Part shown: positions 35,480-44,671 of the stretch, in pieces | Layout of the letters: the number at the start of each line of letters is the position of its first letter | Numbering within the stretch: the stretch's first letter is position 1 | Assembly: GCA_958296175.1 (NCBI GenBank) | Contig: OY282448.1 | Location: 1,279,899 to 1,343,898, forward strand | DNA length: 64,000 bases | Direction: 5' to 3' | Origin: an uncultured Chloroflexota bacterium | GTDB taxonomy: Bacteria; Chloroflexota; UBA11872 | The notes under the pieces: model-generated | What the model was told of the DNA's origin: nothing | The model's input: the letters and a program-made list of their open reading frames with translations, nothing else | Databases searched by the model: none | Program-made: the position numbers and the translations under genes

Positions 35480-35857
35480 GTGGGGTTGCAGACGGTGTGG
35501 CCGTTGCTTTGGGTCACGGACATGGCGCGCTCGTTGGCGTTCTACCGCGACGGGCTGGGGTTCGAGATGGTTGCGTCGTGGGAAGGCGAGCGCGGGATTG
35601 GCTAGTGTCGGCTGACGCGCGGGCCGGTCAGCCTGATGCTGCAAGCCGCGGAGGGCGGCGTTGCGGCGCCGGTGGAAGGCCAGGCCAGCGAGCTGTACGT
35701 CCTCTGCGACGACGCGCGCGCCTTGCACGCGGAGTTCCGTTCGCGCGGCGTGGACGCCAGCGAGCCGGCGCAGATGGTCTACGACATGCTGCAGTTTCGA
35801 GTCACGGACCCCGATGGCCACCCGATCTGGTTCGAGCACCCGCAGCGCGCGGAGTAA
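35480..35857 (+). pseudogene. VOC (glyoxalase-like) protein interrupted by an in-frame TAG
   Basis: A vicinal-oxygen-chelate protein of about 125 codons. It starts at GTG 35480 (VGLQTVWPLLWVTDMARSLA, then FYRDGLGFEM) and ends in the family motif VTDPDGHPIWFEHP. The frame is continuous except for one TAG at 35603-35605 in GERGIG-stop-CRLTRG, where relatives have a Trp (GIGWCRL); TGG to TAG is a single change. Either the gene is inactive, or this is a sequencing error. UAG is not the selenocysteine codon, so SelB cannot explain it. Confidence 0.78.
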
Positions 35858-35980
35858 ACCGCCGCGCCGCGCGCCGCATCGTGTCCCCCAACGCGCGCGG
35901 CGGTGCGCCGCCATTGGGCGGTGGTGCAGCATCATGCGGTGGGTTCACCCCCGCCGCGCGCACGTGATGCGAGGTTCCTC

Positions 35981-36646
35981 ATGCCGACGTGGAAACGACG
36001 CCTGCGCCTTGGCCGCGGGCTGCTGGCGCTTGCCGCCGCCTGCGCCGCGCTTGCCGCGGCCGCCGGCGCGGCGTGGGCGCACGAGGGCCGCCAGGTCCAG
36101 GGGTTCGCCTTCGAGACGGGGTTCCTGGTGGAGCCTGCCTACGAAGGCCATCCCAACGCGGTCTTCGTGGCGGTGACCCGCACGGGCGGGGACGCGCACG
36201 CCCACGCCGGCGTGAGCGGCCTGGCCGACACCCTGCGCGTGGAGGTCACGCACGTCGAGTCGGGCGCAACGCGCGCCATGGCGCTGGCGCCCTGGCCCGA
36301 CCAAGCGGGCGCATACGTCGCGCGGTTCGTTCCCACCGCGCCGGGCAAGTATCGGTTCCGATTCGTGGGCGACGTCGAGGGCCGCGCCGTCGACGAGACG
36401 TTCACGTCCGGACCGGATTCCTTCGACGCCGTGCAGGCGGCGCAGGCGGCGCAGTTCCCCGTGGAACTTCCCAGCGCGCGCGAGCTGGCGGGCGTGAGCG
36501 AAGCGGCGCAGCAGCGGGCGGACGCCGCGGACGAGCGGGCCGATTTTGCGCTCTTGCTGGCGGTCTCTGCGCTGTTCCTCGGGCTCGTCTGCCTTGCGCT
36601 GAGCATCTTCGGCATCTTCGCCGCGACGCGATGGCTGTCCTCGTGA
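35981..36646 (+). CDS. Secreted, C-terminally membrane-anchored protein in copper cluster
   Basis: A 221-residue exported protein. A signal peptide (basic MPTWKRRLRLGR, then Leu/Ala-rich, cut near AWAHEG) leads to a beta-sandwich-like domain (VEPAYEGHPNAVFVAV, then TAPGKYRFRFVGDVEG) similar to YtkA/CopC-type periplasmic domains. One membrane helix near the C-terminus (LLLAVSALFLGLVCLALSIF) anchors it outside the cell. His residues at the mature N-terminus and in HAHAG could bind Cu. It is 60 bases upstream of the CopC-CopD fusion on the same strand, which suggests a role in copper handling. Confidence 0.65.
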   Translation: MPTWKRRLRLGRGLLALAAACAALAAAAGAAWAHEGRQVQGFAFETGFLVEPAYEGHPNAVFVAVTRTGGDAHAHAGVSGLADTLRVEVTHVESGATRAMALAPWPDQAGAYVARFVPTAPGKYRFRFVGDVEGRAVDETFTSGPDSFDAVQAAQAAQFPVELPSARELAGVSEAAQQRADAADERADFALLLAVSALFLGLVCLALSIFGIFAATRWLSS

Positions 36647-36706
36647 CGCCGCGGCGCGTCTTCGGGCGGGACTAGCCGCCGCCGGCGCGGTGTGATCCAC
36701 GGGCCC

Positions 36707-38911
36707 ATGGGCGCCCTCCGCCGGCTGCGGCCGCTTCTGGCCAGCGTCCTGGCGCTGGGGGCGCTGGCGGCCGCCGCGCCGCCGGCCGGCGCGCACGCCA
36801 ACCTGGTGCGCGCGGTGCCGGAACCCGGCGCGACCGTCGACCAGGCGCCCCAAGTCGTCTACGCCGAGTTCAGCGAGGCCATCGACCTGAGCTTCAGCCG
36901 TCTGGAGGTGCTGGACGCCAGCGGCGCCGAGGTGACCGCAGGGCCGACCGAGCGCGACCCCACCGGGCCAAACGCCATGCTCGTGCCGGTGGCGCCGCTG
37001 GCCAACGGCGCGTACGTGGTGGTGTGGCGCACGCTCTCGGTGGTGGACGGCCACGTCATTCGCGGGTCGTATGCGTTTGGCGTGGGGGCGCCGGTGGCGC
37101 CCGAACTGGCCGCGGCGGCGTCCACGGTCGAGTCGAGCCCGACCGCCGCTGTCTCCCGCAGCCTGCTCTTCGTGGGCGCGGCGGTGCTGGTGGGCGCGCC
37201 GCTGCAGGCGCTGACGCAGCGGCGCGGCGCGGCGCGGCGTTGGCGTGACGTCTTCGAACGCCGCCTGGGATTCCTCATCCTGGGCGCGGGGCTGCTGGCG
37301 CTGGCCGGACAGGTTGGGCTGCTGGGCGCGCAGGCCGCGGCGCGCGGCGGCGGCTCGCTGCTGGCCGGGATTCCCGACGCGGTGGGCGACGGCCAATGGG
37401 GCGGGTTATGGATCGTGCGCACCGCCGCGCTGATCTGCGCGCTGGCCGCCGCCGCCCAGATTGCCGCCGCCGCGGCCAGCGCGCGGCGGCGGGCGCTTGG
37501 CCTGGGCGTAGTTCTGGCCGCGGGCGCGGCGGCGTCGGTCAGCGTCTCGCGCGGCAGCCACGCGGCGGCGCTCGTGGACGCCGCCCCCGCGCTGTTGGCC
37601 GACGTCATCCATCTGCTGGCCGTGGGCGCGTGGGTCGGCGGCTTGCCGGCGCTGCTGCTGGCGGCGGCCGCCGCGGCCCGTGCGCCGGACGCCCCGCGCC
37701 CGCCCCTTGCCGAGATTGCGGCCAGGTTTTCGGCGGTTGCCACGGTTGCCGTGGGGCTGATCGTCGTCACCGGGGCGTACAGCGCCTGGATTCAGGTGCT
37801 GGAACCGCCCAGGCTCTGGAGCACGCCGTACGGCCGCCTGCTGCTGGTCAAGGTGAGCTTGGTGCTGCCGCTGCTGGCGCTCGGCGGCGTCAATATGCTC
37901 TGGACGCGGCGGCGGCTTGCCCGGGCCGGCGCGGAGTCGGCGCGGCCGCGCCGGGCGCTGCGCGTACTGGTGGCCGCGGAGATCGTGCTGGCGGCGGCCG
38001 TGCTGGGCGTGGTGGGCTTCCTGACCGAGCGCGAGCCCGCGCGGCAGGTTGCCAGCGCTGCGCCCGTGGGCGTGGAGGCGGTTGGGTCGTCGGGGGGCGC
38101 CGTGGTGCGCATCCGCGCCGTTCCCGGCCGCCCCGGCCCCAACCGGCTCGACCTGGACCTGCAACTGCCGCGCGGCTTGTCCACGCACCAGGCGGCGGTG
38201 GAACTTCAGCTGCGCTACCTGGACCGGGACCTGGGGACGGTGATGGAGTGGCCGGCGCGCACCTCCGAAGGGCGTTTTACGGTCGACACGGACGCGCTCA
38301 CCCTGGCCGGCGGCTGGCGGGCGCTGGCCATCGTGCGCCGCGCGGGCATGTTCGACGCGCGCGTGCCGCTGCGGGTGGACATCGGGTCGGCGGGCGGGTC
38401 GGGCGGGGCCGCGGTCGACGCCGGCGCTGCGGCGCGGATCTGGGGCCTGGTGGTTGCCGGCATGGGTCTGACGCTGGCCGCGGCCACGCTGGCGCGCGCC
38501 GGGTGGTGGCCGCCGCTGCGGCGGGCGGGCGCGGCCGCCGGGTTTGCCGCCATCGGCGCGGGCGCTCTCATCCTGATGCTGGCCCCAGACACGCGCACGG
38601 GCGCGGTGGTCAACCCCATCCCGCCCGACGGCCAATCGATCGCGGCCGGCGGCGCGCTCTTCGCGGCCGAGTGCGTGACCTGCCACGGAGACGCCGGCCG
38701 CGGCGACGGCCCGCTGGCCGCCGAGCTCGACCCGCCGCCGCTCGACCTGACCGTGCACGTGCCGCTGCACCCAGACAGCGAGCTGTTTGCGTTCATTGCC
38801 CAAGGGATCGAGGGCACGGCCATGCCCGCGTTTGGCCAGCGGCTGGCGGACGCCGACGTATGGAACCTGGTGAACTACATCCAGACGCTGCCTGCGGCGG
38901 CCCGGCCCTAA
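36707..38911 (+). CDS. CopC-CopD-cytochrome c fusion protein
   Basis: A 734-residue exported and membrane protein with several domains. The signal peptide ends before AHANLVRAVPEPGA, which puts a His at or near the mature N-terminus as in CopC. The CopC domain runs to DGHVIRGSYAFGVG. Then come about eight CopD-type helices with VIHLLAVGAWVGGLPALL. A second extracytoplasmic beta domain (about residues 460-570) follows, then helices, and finally a class I cytochrome c domain with CVTCHGD and a Met ligand in AMPAFG. It probably imports or oxidises copper at the outer face. The start is ATG 36707 (GTG 36692 possible). Confidence 0.85.
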   Translation: MGALRRLRPLLASVLALGALAAAAPPAGAHANLVRAVPEPGATVDQAPQVVYAEFSEAIDLSFSRLEVLDASGAEVTAGPTERDPTGPNAMLVPVAPLANGAYVVVWRTLSVVDGHVIRGSYAFGVGAPVAPELAAAASTVESSPTAAVSRSLLFVGAAVLVGAPLQALTQRRGAARRWRDVFERRLGFLILGAGLLALAGQVGLLGAQAAARGGGSLLAGIPDAVGDGQWGGLWIVRTAALICALAAAAQIAAAAASARRRALGLGVVLAAGAAASVSVSRGSHAAALVDAAPALLADVIHLLAVGAWVGGLPALLLAAAAAARAPDAPRPPLAEIAARFSAVATVAVGLIVVTGAYSAWIQVLEPPRLWSTPYGRLLLVKVSLVLPLLALGGVNMLWTRRRLARAGAESARPRRALRVLVAAEIVLAAAVLGVVGFLTEREPARQVASAAPVGVEAVGSSGGAVVRIRAVPGRPGPNRLDLDLQLPRGLSTHQAAVELQLRYLDRDLGTVMEWPARTSEGRFTVDTDALTLAGGWRALAIVRRAGMFDARVPLRVDIGSAGGSGGAAVDAGAAARIWGLVVAGMGLTLAAATLARAGWWPPLRRAGAAAGFAAIGAGALILMLAPDTRTGAVVNPIPPDGQSIAAGGALFAAECVTCHGDAGRGDGPLAAELDPPPLDLTVHVPLHPDSELFAFIAQGIEGTAMPAFGQRLADADVWNLVNYIQTLPAAARP

Positions 38912-38949
38912 CGCGAGGGAGGCGCGGCCCCTAACGCGAGGGAGGCGCG
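38906..38949. repeat. 22-bp perfect tandem duplication at convergent stops
   Basis: Two identical 22-bp copies abut at 38906-38927 and 38928-38949. The first contains the stop of the CopC-CopD fusion and the second the stop of the minus-strand gene, so both ends of the converging genes share the same sequence. Confidence 0.85.
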
Positions 38950-39428
38950 GCGGCGCGCCGCGCACGGCGCCGCGCGGTGACCGCGTGCGCCGCAACGGCC
39001 GCAACGAAGCCTCCCAGAATCACCACGGACGGCCACAACCAGTCGTTCGGTTCCAGATCCAGCCGGTGCGCGGCGCTCGCCGGCCCCAGAGCGCCGGCAA
39101 TGTCGAGCGCCAGGTCCCAATGGATGCGTTCGGGGGCGGGCTCGATCACGTCGTAGAGTCCCTCCACTTCGGCCGCGGCATACGTTCCAATGGGGGCGCC
39201 GTTCTCGAACACGGTCACCGTCACGCGCGCGCCCGTCACCCGCGCGCCGGTGGTGAGGTCGCGCAGGTCGATCGAATAGTCCAGCTCGCCGTCCGCCCAG
39301 ACGGCGAAGGCGCGAATCTGGTAGGGACCGCTGGTTCCGGCGTAGACCAGATCGCCGCCGTGCGCCTGCGCCGCGCCCGGCGCCAGCAGCAGGGCCAGCG
39401 CCAGCCCAACGCCCCAGGCGCGGCGCAT
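38931..39428 (-). CDS. Exported YtkA/CopC-like protein with C-terminal helix
   Basis: A 165-residue product with a signal peptide (MRRAWGVGLALALLLAPGAA, cut at AQAHGG), a single beta-sandwich-like domain (GPYQIRAFAVWADGELDYSI, then ARVTVTVFENGAPIGTY) and a C-terminal membrane helix (WPSVVILGGFVAAVAAHAV) with a basic tail. It shares the mature N-terminal His with the protein at 36707. Its ATG 39428 overlaps the upstream stop by one base, so it is coupled to the thioredoxin-like lipoprotein. It probably belongs with the periplasmic copper genes it converges on. Confidence 0.65.
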   Translation of the reverse strand: MRRAWGVGLALALLLAPGAAQAHGGDLVYAGTSGPYQIRAFAVWADGELDYSIDLRDLTTGARVTGARVTVTVFENGAPIGTYAAAEVEGLYDVIEPAPERIHWDLALDIAGALGPASAAHRLDLEPNDWLWPSVVILGGFVAAVAAHAVTARRRARRAAAPPSR

Positions 39429-40345
39429 CAGGCCAGCGGCCGGCCGGCCACGCGAGCGATGGCAGGTTCGAGCTCCTGGGCGCTCACGATTCCCTCGAAC
39501 CGCGCCGCTATCCGCCCGTCGGCGTCCACCACAAACACCCAGGGTTCCGTTTCCAGGCGCCACTCCAGCGCCGCGCCGCTGAACACCAGGCGCCCCTCCG
39601 AGCGCGCCAGCGGCAGGTCGTAAGGCTCGACGTGGATGAAGCGCACGCGGTCGCCGTAGCGCCGCGCGAGCGCGGCCACCACCTCGGTGACCGGGCCGCA
39701 GGTGCGCGCCACGCAGAAGGCCGGCGTGCTGAAGGCTGCAACCAGCGGCTCGCCGCGCGCCAGCGCCTCGGCCACCGAATGTTGGTACAGCGCCGCCAGG
39801 GGTTCCTCGGCGGTGGTCAGGTCCTCGATCGAGGCCGCCTCGCGCAGCGTAGGGTTCCTGGACGCCGGCGCCTGGGCGCCCACCGGCAGCGCGCCCGGCG
39901 CGCCGCGCACCTGAAAGGCGCTGGACACCGTGTAAGGCTCGCCGTCGGGCGGGTGCACCTCCAGATCGGCGCGCCACAGTCCGGGCGTGTACGACCCGTC
40001 GGCAACCAGATAGTACGAGCGCGAGTCCACGTGCAGGTGAATCCCGCCGCCGTGGTGCTGGCGGCTGGGGGCGTGGTCGACGACGTATTCGCGCGCGGGT
40101 GCTTCGAAGCGGAACACGTCGTCCTGCGCCAGCAGCTGCACGAAGCGCACGCGCACGCGCGCCTCTTGCACCGCCGCGCCGTCGGCGTCGATCAGCGCAA
40201 AGCCCAGGCGCTGCTCGCCCGGCGGCACCTCGGTCACCGTCAGCAAGGCGCTGACGTTCGGGTTCACGGGCGGCGGCCCGCAGCCGGCCGCCGCGCCGCC
40301 GACCGCGGCCGCGGCAGCCAAACCCAGCAGCCTGCGCCGCGGCAT
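39428..40345 (-). CDS. Thioredoxin-fold lipoprotein (SCO/TlpA-like)
   Basis: A 305-residue lipoprotein. The signal MPRRRLLGLAAAAAVGG has a twin-Arg start and ends in a lipobox with Cys (AAAGCGPP). The N-terminal half is a beta domain with a His cluster (RQHHGGGIHLHVD). The C-terminal half is thioredoxin-like: VAAFSTPAFCVARTCGPVTE has a CxxxxC active site rather than CxxC, followed by the cis-Pro region (TEPWVFVVDADGRI). It may reduce or metallate copper proteins outside the cell. GTG 40396 is an alternative start. It is translationally coupled to the next gene. Confidence 0.75.
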   Translation of the reverse strand: MPRRRLLGLAAAAAVGGAAAGCGPPPVNPNVSALLTVTEVPPGEQRLGFALIDADGAAVQEARVRVRFVQLLAQDDVFRFEAPAREYVVDHAPSRQHHGGGIHLHVDSRSYYLVADGSYTPGLWRADLEVHPPDGEPYTVSSAFQVRGAPGALPVGAQAPASRNPTLREAASIEDLTTAEEPLAALYQHSVAEALARGEPLVAAFSTPAFCVARTCGPVTEVVAALARRYGDRVRFIHVEPYDLPLARSEGRLVFSGAALEWRLETEPWVFVVDADGRIAARFEGIVSAQELEPAIARVAGRPLA

Positions 40346-40661
40346 CTGACCCGCGCGCGGCGTGCGGCGCCGCCCGCGCGGCTGACGGAGGTTCACGCAT
40401 CCAGCCTAGGCGTTCCCACCGCAGGGGCAAGCCGCCGCCCAGGTCGAGCGAGGGCCCGTGCGGATGCGCACCAGGTCGAGCGCGCGTTGGACCGCGCCGC
40501 TCCAAGTGACCGGAGGCCGTGCGTTCCTCGTGGTGTGGGACTCCGTGACCAGTGCGCGCCGCCCAGGTCGAACGGGGGCCGTGCGGCCGCCGCGCGGCGC
40601 AAGCTGGTAGGCTCGCCGCACGTCTGCGGCCAGGCGCAGGGAGGCGAACATCCCCGGACCG

Positions 40662-41327
40662 ATGGCGGCCAGGCGAATCTCAGCCAGCGATCAGGACTAT
40701 CTGCGCGCCATCTACGACGCCGGCGGCCGCTCGCGGAGCGTCAAGACCGGCGAGATTGCGCACGTGCTGCACCGCACGCCCGCCGCGGTCACCGCCGCCC
40801 TGAAACGCCTGCACGGGCGCGGCCTGGTCGACTACCGCCGCTTCTACGGCGCCGTGCTGACCCCCTCGGGCGAACGCCGCGCGCTCGAAATGGTGCGGCA
40901 CCACCGGCTGATCGAACGCTTTCTGGTCGAGTTTCTGGACTACGACTGGAACGACGTCCACGACGAGGCCGACCGGCTGGAACACGTGATTTCCGAAGAG
41001 ATGGAGCGGCGCATGGCGGCCAAGGTGTCCGACCCCACCACCGACCCGCACGGCGACTCCATCCCCAACGAGGCGCTGGACGCGCTGGAAGACGACGCGC
41101 GCCGGCTGACCGACCTGCCCGACGGGACGGCGTTCGAGGTGGCGCGCGTCTCGGACCGCAACCGCGCCGTGCTGACCTACCTGGAGGAAATCCAGCTCGT
41201 CCCCGGCGCCTGCGGCGCGGTGGCCCGGCGGCTGCCCTTCGACGGCCCGCTGGTCATCCGCCTCGACGACGAAGAAATCACCCTGAGCCGCACCGTCAGC
41301 GACAGCGTCTTCGTCCGCCCTGCCTGA
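40662..41327 (+). CDS. DtxR/MntR-family metal-dependent repressor
   Basis: A 221-residue regulator. The N-terminal winged helix (DYLRAIYDAG, KTGEIAHVLHRTPAAVTAALKRLHGRGLVDY) is followed by a dimerisation domain with the metal ligands (HRLIERFLVE, HDEADRLEHVISEEM) and a C-terminal FeoA-like SH3 domain (LVPGACGAVARRL...VIRLDDEEITL). Members repress Mn or Fe uptake when the metal is bound. The four-gene Mn/Zn-type ABC transporter ends 180 bases downstream on the other strand and is the obvious target. The start is ATG 40662. The metal cannot be told from sequence alone. Confidence 0.9.
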   Translation: MAARRISASDQDYLRAIYDAGGRSRSVKTGEIAHVLHRTPAAVTAALKRLHGRGLVDYRRFYGAVLTPSGERRALEMVRHHRLIERFLVEFLDYDWNDVHDEADRLEHVISEEMERRMAAKVSDPTTDPHGDSIPNEALDALEDDARRLTDLPDGTAFEVARVSDRNRAVLTYLEEIQLVPGACGAVARRLPFDGPLVIRLDDEEITLSRTVSDSVFVRPA

Positions 41328-41506
41328 CCGCAGGCCAGGCCGCGCGAGCCTGCTGCCAGGCCCGCCCGCCGCCCGCCGCCCGCCGCCTTCACCTCCGCCG
41401 CGGGCATTGGCTGCGAGCGTTGGCCGCGGAGAGACCCGGCAAAGCGCTGCACGCCCCCCCCCGCCCATCCTGCAAATCCTGCGCCGTCCAGGTCAGCGGT
41501 CCGCGG

Positions 41507-42616
41507 CTACCGCACCGCCGCCGCGCGGGCTTCGGCGCGGCCGTGGTCGGTGAGATACAGGCGGGCGTCCCGCTGCACCACCAGGTTGCGGTCGGCTGCG
41601 GTCTGCACCACGCGGGCGGTGAAGGCGGCGGGCCAGCGCATGTGCCGCTGCATGTGGTCCAGCCGGCTCTCGGCCGCTTCGCTGGCCGAGCCTTCGTGCG
41701 TGGCCAGGTGGATGAGCAGCAGCTGGCGCGCAAACGTCCAGCGTTGCCGCCGGCGGCGCTGCGCCGCCGCCAGCAAGCCGCGCTGCGGGGCGAAGGCCAG
41801 CGTCAGCCCGAAGGCCGCGCCGACCACGGCGGCCATGGCGCCTGCGATGTTGGCGTCCAGCACGCGCGCCAGCCAATAGCCGCCCACGGCCGAGGCCGCG
41901 CCAATCCCCACGCTCAGCATCAGCATGCGCGGCAGGCGGTCGGTCAGCAGATACGCGCAGGCGGGCGGCCCCACCATCAGCGCCACGACCAGAATCGACC
42001 CCACGGCGTCGAACGCGCCCACGGCCGTCACCGACACCAGCGCCATCAGCCCATAATGGATCAGCGCGGGCGAGAACCCCAGGGCGGCGGCCAGCGCGGG
42101 GTCGAACGCGGACAGCTTCAATTCTTTGTAGAACACCGCCGCGAACAGCGCGTCCAGCAGCAGAATGCCGCCCATCACCCACAGCGCCGCCGGCCCCAGG
42201 TCGACGCCGAACGGCGTGAAGCGGTTGAACGGCGCAAACGCTATTTCGCCCAGCAGCACCGCGTGGGTGTCCAGATGCACGTTGCCCGCCAGGGACGAGA
42301 TCAGGATCACGGCGATGGAAAACAAGGCGGGAAACACCAGGCCGATCGCCGTGTCCTCGCGCACCAGGCCCGTGCGGTTCACCGCCTCCACCAGGGCCAC
42401 CGTCAGCAGGCCAACCAGCGCGGCGCCGACGATCAGGATGGGCGACCTCAGGTCGGCCACCACCAGAAACGCCAGCACGATGCCCAGCAGCACGGTGTGG
42501 CTGATGGCGTCGCTGAGCATGGCCATGCGGCGCAGCACCAGGAACACGCCGGGGACGGCGCAGGCCGCGGCCACCACCACGGCCACGGCCAATACCTGGA
42601 GCTGGGCGGGGGTCAC
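41507..42616 (-). CDS. Mn/Zn-type ABC transporter permease with winged-helix tail (second)
   Basis: A 369-residue ABC-3 family permease. About nine hydrophobic segments are seen, with family motifs RRMAMLSDAISHTVLLG near the start and SILVVALMVGPPACAYLL later. After the last helix an extension of about 90 residues (from QRRRRQRW) ends in DRNLVVQRDARLYLTDHGRA, like the winged helix of DtxR regulators. It starts at GTG 42616, overlapping the stop of the previous permease (GTGA). It is the last gene of the transporter operon. Confidence 0.88.
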   Translation of the reverse strand: MTPAQLQVLAVAVVVAAACAVPGVFLVLRRMAMLSDAISHTVLLGIVLAFLVVADLRSPILIVGAALVGLLTVALVEAVNRTGLVREDTAIGLVFPALFSIAVILISSLAGNVHLDTHAVLLGEIAFAPFNRFTPFGVDLGPAALWVMGGILLLDALFAAVFYKELKLSAFDPALAAALGFSPALIHYGLMALVSVTAVGAFDAVGSILVVALMVGPPACAYLLTDRLPRMLMLSVGIGAASAVGGYWLARVLDANIAGAMAAVVGAAFGLTLAFAPQRGLLAAAQRRRRQRWTFARQLLLIHLATHEGSASEAAESRLDHMQRHMRWPAAFTARVVQTAADRNLVVQRDARLYLTDHGRAEARAAAVR

Positions 42617-43743
42617 GGCGCGTCGGCCGGTGCGCGGCGGCGCTCCAGACGCGCCGCCGCGGTCCAGCCCCGCGAGGTCAGCGACCAGGCGTTGTCGTGG
42701 TGATGGCGGACGAGGCCTTGCGCCCCCAGCTCGGCCAGCGCCCGATTCACGGCCGACCGGCCGCGCAGGCTGTGCAGCGCAGCCACGTCGTGCGCTTGCC
42801 GAACCGAGCGCGGGTGCTGCGCAATCAGCGCGGCCAGGTCTGCCAGCACGGTTTCCCGCGCCAACAGCCACCGCCGCCGCCGCGCCCGCAGGCGCGCCCA
42901 CAGCAAGCCGCGGTTGGGCGCAAACAACATCGAGGCCGCCACCAGCCCCGTGGCCGTCAGCACGATGGTGGGTCCGGTGGACACGCCGGCAGCCGTGCTG
43001 AGCACGGCGCCCAGCACGCCGGCCGCCGCGCCGAAGAGCGCCGACAGCAGCACCATCACGCCCAGGCGGTCCGTCCATTGCCGCGCGGCGGCCCCCGGCG
43101 CCACCACCATGGCGCTCATCAGCACCACGCCCACGGTCTTGAGGCCCACCACGATCGCTACCACCAGCAGGCTGGTCAGCGCCACGTCCAGCCGCCGCGA
43201 CGGCATGCCCAGCGTGGCCGCGAAGTCCGGGTCGAAACTCAGCAGCTTGAACTCTTTCCAGAGCGCCAGCACGGCCAGCAGCCCCAGCGCCCCAACCGCC
43301 GCCATCGTCACCACGTCCGTTTGCAGGATGGCGGCCGCTTGGCCGAAGAGGAAGCGGTCCAGCCCCGCCTTGCCGGCGCCGGGCTGCCGCTGCACGTAGG
43401 TCAGCGCCACCAGACCCGCGCCAAACCCCACGCTCAGCGTCAGCGCCATGGCGGTGTCGGTCTTGATCCGCGACGCGCGCACGATGCCCACGACGGCCAC
43501 GGCCGCCAGCCAGCCCGTCAGCCCCGCGCCGATCATCAGCACCAGCGGCGCGCGGCTGCCGGTCAGCAGGAACGCCAGCGCCACGCCGGGCAGCGCGGCA
43601 TGCGACATGGCGTCGCCCAGCAGCGCCTGCCGCCGCAGCACCGCAAAGGCGCCAAGCGCGCCGCTGACGATGCCCAACGCCGCCGCTCCCAGCGCCACGG
43701 TGCGCAGGGTGTAGTCCGTGAACAGGCCCGTCAGCGTCTCCAC
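42613..43743 (-). CDS. Mn/Zn-type ABC transporter permease with winged-helix tail (first)
   Basis: A 376-residue ABC-3 permease with the same design as its neighbour: RRQALLGDAMSHAALPG near residue 38, VGVVLMSAMVVAPGAAA in the later helices, and a C-terminal extension that reads as a winged helix (RGRSAVNRALAELGAQGLVRHHHDNAWSLTSRG). The start was chosen at GTG 43743 after a G-rich stretch; the open frame upstream has no membrane-protein character. Two different permeases form the heteromeric channel, as in MntCD-like systems. It overlaps the next permease by 4 bases. Confidence 0.87.
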   Translation of the reverse strand: METLTGLFTDYTLRTVALGAAALGIVSGALGAFAVLRRQALLGDAMSHAALPGVALAFLLTGSRAPLVLMIGAGLTGWLAAVAVVGIVRASRIKTDTAMALTLSVGFGAGLVALTYVQRQPGAGKAGLDRFLFGQAAAILQTDVVTMAAVGALGLLAVLALWKEFKLLSFDPDFAATLGMPSRRLDVALTSLLVVAIVVGLKTVGVVLMSAMVVAPGAAARQWTDRLGVMVLLSALFGAAAGVLGAVLSTAAGVSTGPTIVLTATGLVAASMLFAPNRGLLWARLRARRRRWLLARETVLADLAALIAQHPRSVRQAHDVAALHSLRGRSAVNRALAELGAQGLVRHHHDNAWSLTSRGWTAAARLERRRAPADAP

Positions 43744-43780
43744 CGCGCCCCCGCCTAGCCGCCCTGCCGCGTCCAGCCGC

Positions 43781-44671
43781 TCATGCCGGCGGCTCGGCGT
43801 GGTCGGGCGCGCGCGCGGCGCCAATGCCCGCCATGCGCCCGCCGTAGGTCAGGCGCAGGTTGGCCTCGGTAAAAGCCTCCGCCACCGGGCCGTCCGCAAT
43901 GCGGCGCACGTTCAGCAGCGTCACGTGCGTGAAATATTCGCGCACGGTTTGCAGGTCGTGATGCACGGCCACCACCGTGCGGCCGTCGGCGCGCAAGGCG
44001 CGCAGCAGCTCCACGATGGTGCGCTCCGTGGTGGCGTCCACGCCTTGAAACGGCTCGTCCATCAGGTAGACCTGCGCGTCCTGCACCAGCGCGCGCGCCA
44101 GAAAGACGCGCTGCTGCTGGCCGCCGGAGAGCTGGCTGATCTGGCGCGCCTCGTAGTCCTGCATGCCCACCTGCGCCAGCGCGGCCTGCGCGCGCCGCCG
44201 CTCCGACGCGCCCGGACGCCGCACCCAGCCCAGCCCGCCGTAGGTTCCCATAGTCACCACGTCCAGCACCGTGGTGGGAAAGTCCCAGTCCACGCTGCTG
44301 CGCTGGGGAACGTAGGCCACCAGGCGCCGCTGCTCGGCGTACGGCCGGCCGAAGATGCGCACGCCGCCGGCGGCGGGGCGCAGCAGGCCCAGCACCGTGC
44401 GCAGCAGCGTGGTCTTGCCCGCGCCGTTGGGACCCACGATTGCCATCAGCGCGCCGCGCGGGACTTCCAGGTCCACGTCCCACAGCACCGGCCGCTGCTG
44501 ATAGGCCAGCGTCACGTCCGTGGCATGCACCGCCAGCAGCTCGCCGCGTCCGTCGGGGTCGGCCGGGTCGGCGCCGGTGCCGGCGCCGTTGGCTGCGGCG
44601 TCGGCGTTGGCGCGGCTGGCCGCGGGATCGGCGCCGGCCCGCGCCGGCCCGCCGTCGGCGCGGGCGCTCAC
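43781..44671 (-). CDS. Mn/Zn-type ABC transporter ATP-binding protein
   Basis: A 296-residue ATPase of the metal-chelate importer. Walker A is [12 protein letters not shown], the ABC signature is [15 protein letters not shown], Walker B is [12 protein letters not shown], and the H-loop is VVAVHHDL. The Q-loop reads [17 protein letters not shown], typical of Mn/Zn/Fe importers. The first 45 residues are Ala/Pro-rich and probably disordered. The start is GTG 44671, overlapping the solute-binding protein stop (GTGA). It belongs to the operon 45651 to 41507. Confidence 0.92.
   Translation of the reverse strand: MSARADGGPARAGADPAASRANADAAANGAGTGADPADPDGRGELLAVHATDVTLAYQQRPVLWDVDLEVPRGALMAIVGPNGAGKTTLLRTVLGLLRPAAGGVRIFGRPYAEQRRLVAYVPQRSSVDWDFPTTVLDVVTMGTYGGLGWVRRPGASERRRAQAALAQVGMQDYEARQISQLSGGQQQRVFLARALVQDAQVYLMDEPFQGVDATTERTIVELLRALRADGRTVVAVHHDLQTVREYFTHVTLLNVRRIADGPVAEAFTEANLRLTYGGRMAGIGAARAPDHAEPPA

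Noticed and set aside
35603..35605. Recoded stop codon in the VOC gene
   Set aside because: SelB acts on UGA, not UAG, and no sign of pyrrolysine genes or a suppressor tRNA exists in the window.
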